Shown here in pieces: positions 44,346-56,103 of a DNA stretch of 64,000 nucleotides. Origin of the DNA: Sarcophilus harrisii (lineage: Eukaryota; Chordata; Mammalia; Dasyuromorphia; Dasyuridae); the NCBI RefSeq assembly GCF_902635505.1, contig NC_045431.1, forward strand, positions 186,001 to 250,000, given 5' to 3'. The translations under genes and the position numbers were made by a program. The notes under the pieces were generated by a model. That model had not been told where the DNA came from. It was given only the letters and a program-made list of their open reading frames with translations, and did not search any database. Each line of letters begins with the position of its first letter. The first letter of the stretch is position 1.

Positions 44346-46189
44346 GACTCTGGTAGAAAGAGCAGCTTAGTAGGTTGCTCCCCACACAAGTAAAAGCCCT
44401 GGGATTATATTCATTAGTCATAGTCCATCACCAAAACAATTTGGGCAGCCAAATGGAGGATGGACTACAGTGGGGAGGGACTTGAGAAGGACCCTCAAAG
44501 AGCTATTGAGATAATCCAGATGTGAGGTGAGAAGTATCTGCTGGGGTGGGGGGGATGGAAGGGGACAGTCAGAGGAGAGAAGGGAACACATAGAAGACAT
44601 GTTACAACGGCAAAGGCAAGAGAACAGGAAAAAGCTTGGCTGTGGGGAGATGGGAAAGAGGGAAGGAGGAGCCTTCAGTTGCTGTCCAGATGTTCTTTGT
44701 CTGAAGGCCCTGAAGGTCCAACATTTTCAGTCCTCTACAGCAGCCCCTCTTTTAGCCCTAGTCTCTTTTCTTCTTGTTCTCTACAAGAGGTGGTCAGAGA
44801 GTGATGTGTCTTCCTCATTGTCAGCCATAGGGACATATTCTACCATGCCTTCTCCCTGAAGCCACTCCTTGCTGGACAAAGAAAGTAGAACTGGTTCCCC
44901 AGTTCCTGGAACCCAGAGCCCTTTCCATTTGATAGGATTCTAATTTTTCTGGGAGTAGCAAAGCGACTTGGATCTATCCTCCAGGCAACGTTGGTGTCAG
45001 ACAGTCTCTGATGAGTCATTAGCCCATCTAAGCAGGGAGTAGAAAACCTTCCTTGGCTTTTCTGGTCATCCAAGCATTTCTGAAAGGGCATGTCGGGGGC
45101 TTCCTATGGGGCAGGTCTTGCCCATTATCAGATGCAATGGGAGACTCCTCCGAATATGAAGTTAGCAGGGATCATCCGGGGAGATGGAGGGAAGGAATTG
45201 TTCCATTTTGCCTCTGTACTGGAAATGCAGTTTGCAGGTGTGTCTGGCTTTGTGGATCAGGGGATGTGGTCTTTCTTGGCTCATTGGCCCCTTCCCCTGA
45301 TCTATGAGGATCTTCTTCTCCTGTGAAATCTCTCCTTTAGCAGTCACTGCCAGTATTATCACATGCAAAGGACCTTTTCTCATACACTCCTTTAAGTTCT
45401 GAGGTGAACCTGCTGTCTACAATCAGTATACAAGAAGGATAGGGTGGGGAACCCTAGACCTCCTACCTCTCACGAGGGCTCTTATCTGCCTCTTCCAAAT
45501 ACTCCAGGAAAGTACCAGAGTCATTAGCTTCTGCTCCATTCAGTTGTTTTCAGAATCCTGCCTGGACCTTTTCTGATGAGCTCAAGCTCTCACTTGTGGC
45601 CCCCTCCTTCCACCTATCCCATCCTGCCCCACTCCTCCTACAACACTGCAGTATCACAGAATGGTGATGTGCAGGGAATGCCAGACCAGACCCAGAAACT
45701 ATGAATAGCAGAAGGCCATAACCAGACAACATCTTCCGACACCAAGTGCAAAAAGGGATGTTGGGGTTTACCTGATCCAACTTCCACATTTTAGCCATGG
45801 AGCAAAGGAGGTCAAGTGATAACCCCTCTCCTCTTCCCTCTGCCTTTGAGCTATGTGTTAGTCTCAAGAAGAATGGGTACTTCCAAAGAGAAAAACTGTT
45901 CTCCTGTCCACTCTTGTTTTCCATCCTCCATGTCTCCCCATCCTGAGTCTTTCCTTCCTCCCTTTGCCTTTATTACTCCTAAAGAAGCTAGTAGAACAAA
46001 AAGAACCAGGAGTGTTGTTTGACCTTGAACAATAAGCCATTTAAGCCTCTGTAAAATGGGAATAGTAATGCTTATCCTCTCCATTACTTAGGATTATCAG
46101 GAAAGTAGCCCCCCAGAAACATGAAGACTCTTGAGAGACCAACTATTATTGTTGCTAAAACTCTTTGAGCTTATACTCAGCTCCATGAG
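44346..46189. other. No gene seen
   Basis: Possible antisense L2 text lies at about 44,450-44,540 (GGATGGACTACAGTGGGGAG). The remainder is unique-looking with no supported exon. Confidence 0.4.
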
Positions 46190-46445
46190 GTTGAGGACCT
46201 TGTCATATAATGATGAGATCGAGCATTCATGAAGTGCCTTAAGTTTTGCAGAGTATTCCTCACAAGGACTATGTTTTATCATTTCATCCCCACTAAAAAC
46301 TCGGGGAGGTAGGAGCTATTATTATCCCAGCTTTAGTTCGAGGAGGCAGAGGTGAAGATCACGCAGGATCACACAGGTAGGAAGTGTTGGGCTTCCCACC
46401 TCCAGGTCTGACTCCTCCATCCGCTGAGCCACCGGGCCGCCTTAG
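46190..46445 (-). repeat. CORE-SINE (MAR1-like), antisense
   Basis: Text in order: GTGCCTTAAGTTTTGCAGAG, TAGGAGCTATTATTATCCCA, AGGATCACACAGGTAGGAAG, GCTGAGCCACCGGGCCGCC. The last is the reversed SINE head. Confidence 0.75.
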
Positions 46446-47340
46446 ATATTCTCTCAATTCATGAAGAACGATCATACAATCACTTGGGAATCAATGTCAT
46501 TTTGTGAATTTAAAAAGGGACCTTTACATTCAAAAAAGTTTGGGAACCATTAATCATTTAGACATGAGAGAGTGGAGTCACAGATTTGGTCGTTGAACCC
46601 TCTGGCTCTCCAGACCAAGTCTCTGATCCCAACACTAAATTGTCTTTATGTACTTGAAAACACTTGATTAATGGACTGACAGAAATGGGGACTTGATAGA
46701 GTCAGGACGTTCTGAGGGGGTGATCTCGGGCCAAGGTTGAGGGAGAGAAAATACCTATTGTTTACGAGCCCAGAATGCCAGCCGCACAGCTTCTGGCCAC
46801 GTGGCAGAGGCCTTTGGAGTCAGAGGTCAGAGTTGGACTCTGAGGGAGCCATTTAGATCTTTCTCAGTCTAGCTTTCCCCCTCAGGAGGAAACAGGCCCA
46901 GTGAGGTTTGGTGATGAGCTCCAAGGGTCAGAACTGGAACTCATACCCAGGGCTCCAAATCCAGGACGGTAGAGCCAGCCCCGCTAGCTCCATCCGGGTC
47001 TTTGTTCCCAGACGCCCTGCTACCCTAAGATCCGTGTCCCAGCTCGGACGTGATTTAGGCCGTGGGGCCGGGACTTTTGCTCTGCGTCCCTCAGTTTCTT
47101 CCCACATTAAATGAGAGAAGTGAATTAGAGCAGATCTTTCGGGTCCCTCCAGTTCTGACCTGCCTCATCTTTGGGGACTCCAGTTTCTCCTTGTTAAAAT
47201 GAGGGATGGTCTCCGAGCCACCTGCCAGGCGTAAACGGGACGGTGCTGTGGCTGGTGGGGGCTCTGGCCTCCTTCTCCGTTTCTGCCTCCTGCTCCCAGG
47301 CAGCAGAAAAGCATCATGCGTCAGGGAGGCCGCAGTGCTG
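46446..47340. other. No gene seen
   Basis: Includes SINE-like traces (GAGGAAACAGGCCCAGTGAG near 46,886) and moderately CpG-rich text after 47,000. No exon is supported. Confidence 0.4.
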
Positions 47341-47345
47341 GTAGA

Positions 47346-47363
47346 GACCACGAGAGGGCGCTC
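47346..47363 (+). promoter_or_regulatory. CTCF-like binding motif
   Basis: GACCACGAGAGGGCGCTC matches the CTCF core CCAC-n-AG-R-GGGCGCT at essentially every informative position. It sits in a short CpG-bearing stretch away from any supported exon, so an insulator or loop anchor is plausible. Confidence 0.55.
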
Positions 47364-47577
47364 GGGGATAAGGCTGGACAGCTCCTCCGGCCACCGGCTT
47401 GGTGTGTAAGGCTCTCTCAGCAACTGCGTCACTTCCCCCTTCCCCCCGTGAGGGGGGGCTTGCTTCCCCCCTCTCAGTTTCATTGAGACGGGAACTCCCA
47501 GGAATGAAAATCCCTCACTAATGCTCCTCAGCATCTTCTCTACGGACCCCCTAGAGCCCCGAGAGAGTTTCCTGGGA

Positions 47578-47760
47578 CCCCTCACGGAGAGGTTTTAAGG
47601 GACCTTCTTAGGGACGTGCCCCTAGAAAGTCGCTTAGTTTCTCTCAGCTCCCTTTACCCCTCTGCAAAATGGGCCCTCACGGAGAGGTTTTAAGGGACCT
47701 TCTTACTAGCAAGTCACTTAGTTTCTCTCAGCCTTGCTTTACTCCTCTGCAAAATGGAGA
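47578..47760 (+). repeat. 95-bp tandem duplication
   Basis: CTCACGGAGAGGTTTTAAGG plus GACCTTCTTA starts at 47,581 and again at 47,676 (95-bp offset). AGTCRCTTAGTTTCTCTCAG and CTCTGCAAAATGG also occur in both copies. The copies have since diverged slightly. Confidence 0.9.
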
Positions 47761-48704
47761 TAAACCAGCTTTGATCTCACAGGATTACTGGGAAGTTCAC
47801 ATGAGACAACGTCTGCAAAGTTTTGTGTTTACCTTAAAGTGCTGGGAAAACGCTAGTGTTGCTGTGGCAGCTGCTGATGGTTGGCGTGGATGCTGTGAAT
47901 GCCGCACCAGAGGAGGGCTTGAACACCACCAGCTTTCTCTCCATTTGACTACACAGTCTCTTATACTGCAGCCAAGCATCCTTATTTGAGTGGCACTTTG
48001 CTTCTCGGATGCACTTTGAGCTACCCTGTGATATCTGCCGCTCTCCCAGAACTGCCATGGAGCTGACCCTGCTGAGCCACTTCCCTTTCCAGGTCCTCAG
48101 TTTCCTCAGCTGTAAAAGGAAGAGACTCGAGGACCCGAAAGACCCTTATACTTTGAATCTCTGAGCTTCCGTGAGCAGAGTTTGGGACACTGGTTTTCCT
48201 CTTGGTCTCCCAGGCTCTCTTTAGTCTGAGACTGCTCTGTTCCAGGCGGCTATGGGAGTTAATGAATTCTGTAAAGTCAGAGGAGGATTTAATCTTATTT
48301 GTCTTCCCTGGGTTAATTGGGGGGGGGGGGATAACGTCAGAGAGGAAAAATGTGTTTATTTGGCTGAAAAACCTCCTTGAAATCCTTTCACATCCCTCAC
48401 AGCCCTGAATTGCTCCCATCCAGAGTTAATTTTCTGCAGTTTCAATGCATTTGCATTTAGCAAACTATAAAATTTGTTTTTCAAATGGGAGTTAAGGAGA
48501 GAAGAAGGAACATTATTGCACAGGCAGAGTCGATGGCAAGGAAAAATGGGAAGCCAAAGATATTCCAGATTTCAGGCAGAATACCCTATAGGAAAGGGGG
48601 CATGGCGGCAGATGGAGGGGACTGCAGACCATGTCCTACGAGAATCGGTTGAAGGGAAGAGGAAGATTTGGCTTAAAAAAGAAGAGTTAAAGGAGTCATA
48701 ACTG
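47761..48704. other. No gene seen
   Basis: SINE-like traces at 48,085-48,165 (CCTCAGTTTCCTCAGCTGTA). A run of ten to eleven G lies at about 48,320. No exon is supported. Confidence 0.4.
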
Positions 48705-48955
48705 TTGCAGCTAGGTGCACATAGCACTGGACCTGGAGTTCAAATGTGGCCTCAGATATTTAGCAGTTATGTCTTTGAGCAAGTTACAACCTCTTCCTGC
48801 CTCAGTTTTCTCATCTGTAAAATGGGGACAATAATGGCTCCTATTTTGCAGTGTTGTTGTGCAAATACCACTTATACAGCACTTTATAAACCTTCTGCTA
48901 CATAAATCCCAGCTATTATTAGTAGTATTGTTATTATTACTATCTTCAAATACCC
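48705..48955 (+). repeat. MAR1-type CORE-SINE
   Basis: A nearly complete sense copy: GCAGCTAGGTGCACATAGCA, CTGGACCTGGAGTTCAAATG, CTGCCTCAGTTTTCTCATCT, GTAAAATGGGGACAATAATG, CAGCACTTTATAAACCTTCT and a TTATTATTA tail. Confidence 0.85.
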
Positions 48956-49364
48956 GAGGAGTTGTTATGGAGAAGAATGATGGTATGGGTGTCATTTGCA
49001 TGCAAAGGAAAGAAGGAGCACAAATACAGAGGTCATAGGAAGGCAGATTTTTGTATGTTGTACCAACCTAATTATGAGTAGCATTACTGATCCTGTGAGG
49101 TCATGGGCACAGGGAACTCCTGGATAGGAGAACATCCTCTACCCAGACCAGTGGTCATCATCTCTCTAATTTACAGAGTACTTTGGGCTTAAGTGACAGT
49201 CCATGCACAGGGAGAACTGGAGCCTGGGACTTGCCTGGCTTTGAAGTCAATTATTCCTACTCTGTCCCCATTTAGGTGGGTGTGGCTGCCTTGGCCACTT
49301 ATCTCAGCTCCAGAATGCTTAACTTTAAAAACAAAACAAATCCACTTTCCTCATCACTAGGTGA
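48956..49364. other. No gene seen
   Basis: Unique-looking spacer between SINEs. No exon is supported. Confidence 0.4.
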
Positions 49365-49660
49365 AGTACAGTTACCTCCATTTTGTAGATGGGGAAACTG
49401 AGATTGCAAGAGACTGCCTCAAGGTCACACAACTCATGGGCAATGTAATAATGAAGAATTTCCTAGTGATTAGAAGGAAATTCTCTCTGAGGTCATGAGT
49501 TTTCCAAAGAAACAGGTTTTCAAATAGAGACTGATTATTACTTGTCTACTCACTTAGTAAGCGTTTACTAAATGCCTACTCTGCTGTGCTAAGTGCTGGC
49601 ATCACAATTGAGAAGCAAAGGCAGTCCCCGATCTCCAGGAGTTCCCAAGTGGGAGAGGAC
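49365..49660 (-). repeat. MIR fragment and L2 fragment, both antisense
   Basis: MIR at about 49,370-49,445: TGTAGATGGGGAAACTGAGA, CTCAAGGTCACACAACTCAT. L2 at about 49,550-49,660: AGCGTTTACTAAATGCCTAC, GTGCTAAGTGCTGGCATCAC, GGCAGTCCCCGATCTCCAGG. Confidence 0.65.
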
Positions 49661-49804
49661 AAGTGCTTTGTGAGACAAAATGGAGTTAATCCACAGAGGG
49701 AAGGTACCAGTTTTAAGGAGATTCTGGAAAGGGTGGGATTTAAGAGGGAAAGAAAATTCCAGGACTGTGGGATAGCTAGAGAAAATTTTGAAATTGGAAA
49801 AGTG

Positions 49805-50980
49805 TCTAGTACTAGCAATGGCACCCAATGGTGTCCAGTACTAACCATGGCACCCAATGGTGTCCAGTACTAGCAATGGTGCCCAGTGGTGTCCAGTATT
49901 GGCAATGATGCCCAATGTTGTCCAGGACTAGACATGGCACCTAAAGGTAGCCATTACTAGCAATAATACAGTGTCCAGTGCTAGTCATGGTGCCCAATGG
50001 GGTCCAGTGCTAACAATGGCACTTAAAGATATCCAGTACTAGCAATAGTACCCAACAGTACCCAGTAATAGCAGTAGCACCCAACAGTATCCAGTACTAG
50101 CAATGGTGTCTAAAGGTATCCAGTACTAGCAATGGCACTTAAAGGTGTCCAGTACTAGCAATGGTACCCAATAATATCCAGTATTAGCAATGGCACCCAA
50201 GCTTGTCCAGTACTAGCCATGGTGTCCAATTGTATCCAGTAGTAGCAATGGTGCCCAATGGTGTCCAGTACTAGCCATGTACCCAACAGTATCCAGTACT
50301 AGCAATGACATCTAAAGGTATCCAGTACTAGTAATGGCACTTAAAGGTATCCAATAGTAGCAATAGTACCCAACAGTATCCAGTATTAGCAATGGCACAC
50401 AAGAGTGTCCAGTACTAGCTATGGTGCCCAACAGTATCCAGAAGTAGCAATGGAGCCCAACAGTATCCAGAAGTAGCAATGGCACCCAAGGGTATCCAGT
50501 ACTAGCAATGGCGCCCAAGGGTATCCAGTACTAGCAATGGCGCCCAATGGTGTCCAGTACTAGCAATGGCGCCCAGTGGTGTCCAGTATTGGCAATGATG
50601 CCCAATGTTGTCCAGGACTAGACATGGCACCTAAAGGTAGCCATTACTAGCAATAATACAGTGTCCAGTGCTAGTCATGGTGCCCAATGGGGTCCAGTGC
50701 TAACAAAGGCACTTAAAGATATCCAGTACTAGCAATAGTACCCAACAGTATCCAGTATTAGCAATGGCACACAAGAGTGTCCAATACTAGCTATGGTGCC
50801 CAACAGTATCCAGAAGTAGCAATGGAGCCCAACAGTATCCAGAAGTAGCAATGGCACACAAGAGTGTCCAGTACTAGCCATGGTGCCCAACAGTATCCAG
50901 AAGTAGCAATGGAGCCCAACAGTATCCAGTATTAGCAATGGCGCCCAAGGGGGTCCAGTACTAGCAATGGTGCCCAACTC
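49805..50980 (+). repeat. 1.2-kb minisatellite of ~29-bp units with a 690-bp internal duplication
   Basis: About 40 diverged units of TGTCCAGTACTAGCAATGGC plus a short ACCCAATGG-type end. A block of about 190 bp (GGCAATGATGCCCAATGTTG onward) occurs at 49,871-50,065 and again at 50,561-50,755 with very few differences. The copies are offset by 690 bp, close to 24 units. There is no dyad or spacer structure, so it is not a CRISPR array. Confidence 0.95.
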
Positions 50981-51339
50981 TTCCCAAAGCCTTCCTTTAT
51001 TAGAAAGCAGAAAGTAGACTCTCAGCTCTTTGCATCTGTTGCCTATCTGCTTCAACTTCACAGAACAAAACGTCTCTCTTACAATGAGCTCATACTTTTT
51101 AACTCACCACTTTGCTGCTAATTCAAGGCTTATTGAGCTGGTCTTCCTCAGCCTCCTTTCTCCTCAGATTAGAGGCTCGGAGGAGGCACATCACTTTCTT
51201 CCAAAGCCTCCCTTTATAGGGGGTAGGAACTGGACTCTCAGCCCCTTACCCCACTTTGCATCTACTGCCCTGCCGGGTTGCAACTTGAAGGAACCTTTTC
51301 TGTTTCCTTTTCTGTTATTTTCCTCTGTAGCGAGTAACC
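50981..51339. other. No gene seen
   Basis: An imperfect ~200-bp internal similarity exists (CTTCCTTTATTAGAAAGC near 50,991 and CCTCCCTTTATAGGGGGT near 51,208, each followed by AGACTCTCAGC-like or GGACTCTCAGC-like text), suggesting a small old duplication. Confidence 0.35.
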
Positions 51340-51440
51340 TCTTTGAGAGTAGAGACTAATTCTTTTTAAATTATATCCCCAGCACTTAGAACAACACCTG
51401 GCATATAGTAAGTATTTAATAAATGTTTATTGGATTGAAG
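51340..51440 (+). repeat. L2 LINE 3' end
   Basis: Sense L2 tail: TATATCCCCAGCACTTAGAA, CAACACCTGGCATATAGTAA, GTATTTAATAAATGTTTATT. Confidence 0.8.
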
Positions 51441-51464
51441 GAGGTCAATGTCCCCAAACCACAG

Positions 51465-51520
51465 GTGTATGTATGTGTGTGTGTATGTATGTATGTATGT
51501 GTGTGTGTGTGTGTGTGTGT
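51465..51520. repeat. (TGTA)n(TG)n microsatellite
   Basis: TGTA and TG units, directly following the L2 tail. Confidence 0.95.
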
Positions 51521-51569
51521 TGGGGAGGGAGGGTGTAAGGTATAAAAAGATTAGAAAGGTTAGGAGGAT

Positions 51570-51815
51570 GGGTTATGAAGGGTTATGAATTCAGAGGATT
51601 TTAGGATCCTATAGAAGTTAGTCACCAGATCACATTGAGGAGAAAGATGATGTGGTCAGAGCTGTGCTTTAGGAAGCTCTTTTCGGCAGCTGTGTGAAGA
51701 AAGTCAGAATGGAGAGGTGCTCTGGGGTTGGATAAGAGGCTCTGTAGGATTTGAGAGAGACCTGGCACATAGTAGGCCCTTAATGAACATTTGTTGATTG
51801 ATTGATAGGAGCTTG
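51570..51815. repeat. L2 fragments
   Basis: An antisense-type internal part (GAAAGATGATGTGGTCAGAG, near 51,643) and a sense 3' tail (CTGGCACATAGTAGGCCCTT, ACATTTGTTGATTGATTGAT at 51,761-51,808). Confidence 0.55.
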
Positions 51816-52849
51816 GGCAAGTCTCTCCATGTCTCTGAGATCCAGTTGCTTCTGGGATTTAGAAATCATGGAGGGAGTGTACGTGGCTGCACTAAATGCT
51901 CTCTGAGGTTCTTGCAGCTTCAAATACTGTGATCACTATTCCAGTTTTAGATATTTAGTCTCATATAGGTTTGAGTTCTCCCAGGCTTTATATGTCAGGC
52001 ATTTGATTAAAAACCTAACTCGTTCACTGCTGCTTGTTAGTGTAGGTAAATTAACTTATTGATTTCAAGCTAGACTGTCACAGTGATGAATTATAAGAAA
52101 ATAGCAGTCATTTCTGCTTCAAGCATGTAACTGGTTTCTTGTATCAATGTGTACATGTGACTATATGAGATGGAATCTTCAGTATCAATTAACCAACAAT
52201 AAAACATTTATTAAGCACCTAGTACATTCTAGGCACTGTGAGTGAATTTATCAAAAGGATACCACCGTCACTTGTATATATGTCACTTCCTCCCCAAATC
52301 TGGTTTAGGAAATACATGAGTGGGGCATATAGTAATCCTAACAATTGCTAACGTTTGTAGAGTGCTTTAAAGTTTATAAAATGCCTTTCTCTGAAATATA
52401 TGATGTATAAAATTTCCATTTTATAGAAAAAGGTTAAGTGATTTGTGATTAATAATATATGTGTATATAGTATTAATATATAGTATGTAATTATTATATA
52501 ATGTGTAATATAATAGTATATTAATAATAATAAGTGATTACATAAGCTTTGATCTCAGTCTCCTGAATCCAAGCTGAATTCAAGTCTCTACGCTTCCATG
52601 TTGCTTACTACCATAGAAATTTGAGGACCTGAGATGAGATTTTGTGAACCATGCAACTTCAGTAATTTTCTTAACTAGGGGAAAGAACATTTCCGGAATT
52701 TATCATTCACACCTCCAAAACCTGCTTACTTTCCAATGTTGTGGGTGTGTGTGAGGATAAGGTCTGGAAAGAGAGAGAGGGAGCAGTAAAGAGAACAGAG
52801 ATAATTAAAAAAAAATGCAACATTTATATTTGAGCAGAAATGAAAATAA
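51816..52849. other. No gene seen; AT-rich simple tracts
   Basis: A repeat-poor block lies at about 51,990-52,170. An antisense L2 trace (AACATTTATTAAGCACCTAG) lies at about 52,203. TA-rich text lies at about 52,455-52,520. Confidence 0.4.
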
Positions 52850-54065
52850 AAACAACTCTTGCTAAATATTTATGTATGCATATATTTGCACTTTGGGAAC
52901 TTTAAATTTTTTTATCATCATCATTTCCCAGTATATTCCCATTTCCCTCCCAGAGAACCATCCCTTATAATAGAGAATAGAAAATAATTTTAAGAAAATT
53001 TGCCCAATACATCAACTAAACTTTACATTACACAAAGCATTATATATCCATCAATTCCCCACCTCTATGAAGGAGGGAGGGAGATGTGTTCTAATATCTT
53101 TTTGGAGCATCAAGCTCAGTCCTGATGATTTCACAGAATTTAGTTGAGATTTTTGTTATTATGCTTCCATTTAGATGGTAGTTGTTATTGTGTACACTGT
53201 CTTCCTGCTTCTGCTTGCTTTGCATCAGTTCCTAGAAGTCTTCCTGTGATTCTTTGTTTTCTTAATATTTCTTAGAGTGCTGTAGCTTGCTCCTGTGCCA
53301 ATTTTTTCAGCCATTCCCCAGATGATGGGCATCTACACTATTTCCCATCTTTGCTATCAGAGAAAACATGGTAATACATGCTTGGACGTGTGTAGAGTCT
53401 CTTTGAGGTGTTTCCTTAGCCAGGAGATCTCTGGATCAAAGAATATGGACACATTCTCTTTTGGTATAATTTCAAACCGCTTTCCAGAATTCACCGGCCA
53501 TTTGACAGCTTCACCAATAGGGCACTTGTCTTTCCACAGTCTCTCCCATCTGGTTGCTTTCCCCTTTTTACACTCAAGGTGAAATATCCAAGTCGTTTGC
53601 ATTTCTGTTTCTTTTACTAGCGATTTTGAGCAGTTTATCGTATGGTTGTTAATAGTGTGTAATTCTTCTTGTCTGTGCAGTTTGTGTTTTTTTCTGAAGG
53701 TGAGCTCATAGGGTCTGGTCTTGCCTTTCTATCTCCACTGTTTATAGCAGGTGCTTAATAATTTCTTGTTTCCTGATTGACTAACTTGTAACGACTGTTT
53801 GTTTCTGTCAGCCATGAAGCCATTGAAGAACAGCTTTTGGTCTTCTATCTTGTTTATTCCCTATGTATCTTAGGTATCAGGTATTCCTCATCACAGACAT
53901 TTGATGAAAAGGTTTTTCCCCAAATCAACCACTTCCTTCCTTGTTACAGCTATGTTGATTATGTTAGTGCAAAAGTCTTTGAATTTCATGTGATCACAAT
54001 GATCTACTTTGTTGTTTTAATTACCAGTCTTTCTTAAAGAATCCCTGTTCTAGCCATAGTTAGAT
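52850..54065 (-). mobile_element. Old L1 3' region (antisense), diverged
   Basis: Reversed L1 3' text: CCCAGTATATTCCCATTTCC, TTTGCATCAGTTCCTAGAAG, CAGCCATTCCCCAGATGATG, CTGGATCAAAGAATATGGAC, TTCCAGAATTCACCGGCCAT. Further on comes GGTTTTTCCCCAAATCAACC and GTGCAAAAGTCTTTGAATTT. An L2-like tail at about 53,745-53,785 may interrupt it. It is much more diverged than the copies at 55.4 and 60.1 kb. Confidence 0.7.
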
Positions 54066-54604
54066 CTGGTTCTTTTTTATTTTTGTTTTTATTTTACACT
54101 GTGGCTTTTACTATTCAGGTAACTAGAAATGTTCTAACCAAAGTTATTTTGAACTAGTGATTTTTAAGTTATATCCAAATGTATTTTTGTTTGTTTGTTT
54201 CAAAGGGGCAACCCTTTTCAGTGCAGCCAAATAAACTATGGATTTTTTAAAAGTAAAACAATAGTAGCTAATGAGACTGTTCTTTAAATGCTTAACATCT
54301 TATGAGACTTTTCATCAGAGTTGTGACCTTAAGAGGCTGGGCTCTTTCAGGGCTGCTCCCTAGACATGAGGACTCTGACTGTAGTCCCAGATGCAGGAAG
54401 ATTGAGGCTGGTAAATTGAGAGTTCAGAGCTAAAGCCAGTTGGGCGCCCATACGAAGTTCAGGACCAATATGGTGAGTCACCAGAAGCACAGGCCAACAG
54501 GCTACCAAAGAAGGGGTAAGTTAGCCCAGATCAGAAAAATGGAAGAGTTTAAAGCTTCCATTCTCATCAGTATTGGACTCAGACCTGTGACTAGCCACCA
54601 TACT
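54066..54604. other. No gene seen
   Basis: AT-rich at the left. GCTGGTAAATTGAGAGTTCA-type text follows. No exon or named repeat. Confidence 0.35.
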
Positions 54605-55110
54605 TCCTTTTGGAGGAGACAGGGAGACTAAGTCTCCAAATAAAATAAGAAACCATTGGTGCTGCCATTACTTATAGAGTAAGTCTCAAATCAAAGCAAG
54701 AAGCCATTGGTGCTGCCATGACTTATAGATTGTCTCCAAACAAAGGAAGAAGCCATTGGTGCTGTCATGACTTAAAGACTAAGTCTCCAAACAGAGGAAG
54801 AAGCCATTAGTGCTGCCATTACTTATAGCATTACTTAAAGACTAAGTCTCCAAACAGAGGAAGAAGCCATTAGTGCTGCCATTACTTATAGCATTACTTA
54901 AAGACTAAGTCTCTAAACAGAGGAAGAAGCCATTGGTGCTGCTATTACTTAGAGGATTACTTATAGACTAAGTCTCCAAACAAAACAAGAAGCCATTGGT
55001 GCTGCCATTACTGATAGACTGTCTCCAAACAAAAGAAGAAGCCATGGGTGTTGCCATGACTTATAGACTAGGTTTCCAAACAAAGGAAGAAGCCATGGGT
55101 GCTGCCATTG
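54605..55110 (+). repeat. ~52-bp tandem repeat, nine units, some with an extra block
   Basis: Each unit holds AGACTAAGTCTCCAAACA, then GAAGAAGCCATTGGTGCTGC and a CATTACTTATAG-like end. About nine units can be counted. Three neighbouring units are longer (about 67 bp) because of an additional AGCATTACTTA-like piece, so the expanded form was itself duplicated. Confidence 0.9.
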
Positions 55111-55379
55111 CTTTGAGCAGTCTGGTGCCATGTTTCTGTTATGTTCTCCAGATCCTCAGGCACATTCTTTTGGGGATCTCCTTTATTGTGCCAAATTATA
55201 TCCTTCGAGTGAATATTTGATTTGGGGGGATATTAATACTTTTAACCTACTATGAGAATGAAATGATATAATAAATACTAAGTGCTCTATAACCTTTAGA
55301 TGGAGAGCTATTGCTGTTATTAAATTATTAAGAGTTGGGAGGTCAAGAGTTGGAAGAGATTTTAGGGACCACTTATTTA

Positions 55380-56088
55380 TTTATTTATTTATTTATTTAT
55401 TTTTTTTATTTATTTAATAGCCTTTAATTTACATGATATATACATGGGTAACTTTACAGCATTAACAATTGCCAAACCTCTTGTTCCAATTTTTCACCTC
55501 TTACCCCCCCCCCCACCCCCTCCCCTAAATGGCAGGATGACCAGTAGATGTTAAATATATTAAAATATAACTTAGATACACAATAAGTATACATGACCAA
55601 AACATTATTTTGCTGTACAAAAAGAATCAGACTCTGAATTATTGTACAATTAGCTTGTGAAGGAAATCAAAGATGCAGGTGTGCATAAATATAGGGACTG
55701 GGAATTCAATGTAATGGTTTTTAGTCATCTCCCAGAGTTCTTTTTCTGGGTATAGCTAGTTCAGTTCATTACTGCTCCATTAGAAATGATTTGGTTGATC
55801 TCGTTGCTGAGGATGGCCTGATCCATCAGAACTGGTCATCATCTAGTATTGTTGTTGAAGTATATAATGATCTCCTGGTCCTGCTCATTTCACTCAGCAT
55901 CAGTTCGTGTAAGTCTCTCCAGGCCTTTCTGAAATCATCCTGTTGGTCATTTCTTACAGAACAGTAATATTCCATAATTTTCATATACCACAATTTATTC
56001 AGCCATTCTCCAACTGATGGACATCCATTCAGTTTCCAGTTTCTAGCCACTACAAAAAGGGCTGCCACAAACATTCGTGCACATACAG
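55380..56088 (-). mobile_element. 5'-truncated L1 with 15-bp target-site duplication
   Basis: An antisense L1 3' end with a TTTA-rich tail at the left, then CATGGGTAACTTTACAGCAT, AACAATTGCCAAACCTCTTG, AATCAGACTCTGAATTATTG, CTGGTCCTGCTCATTTCACT, AACTGATGGACATCCATTCA, CACTACAAAAAGGGCTGCCA. GGGACCACTTATTTA flanks it exactly (55,365-55,379 and 56,089-56,103). It split an older SINE whose halves lie at about 55,330 and 56,105. Relatively young and 3'-end only. Confidence 0.92.
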
Positions 56089-56103
56089 GGGACCACTTAT
56101 TTA

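Noticed and set aside
49805-50980. Possible CRISPR array
   Set aside because: Units are contiguous and diverged with no unique spacers, and the host is a mammal. It is a minisatellite.
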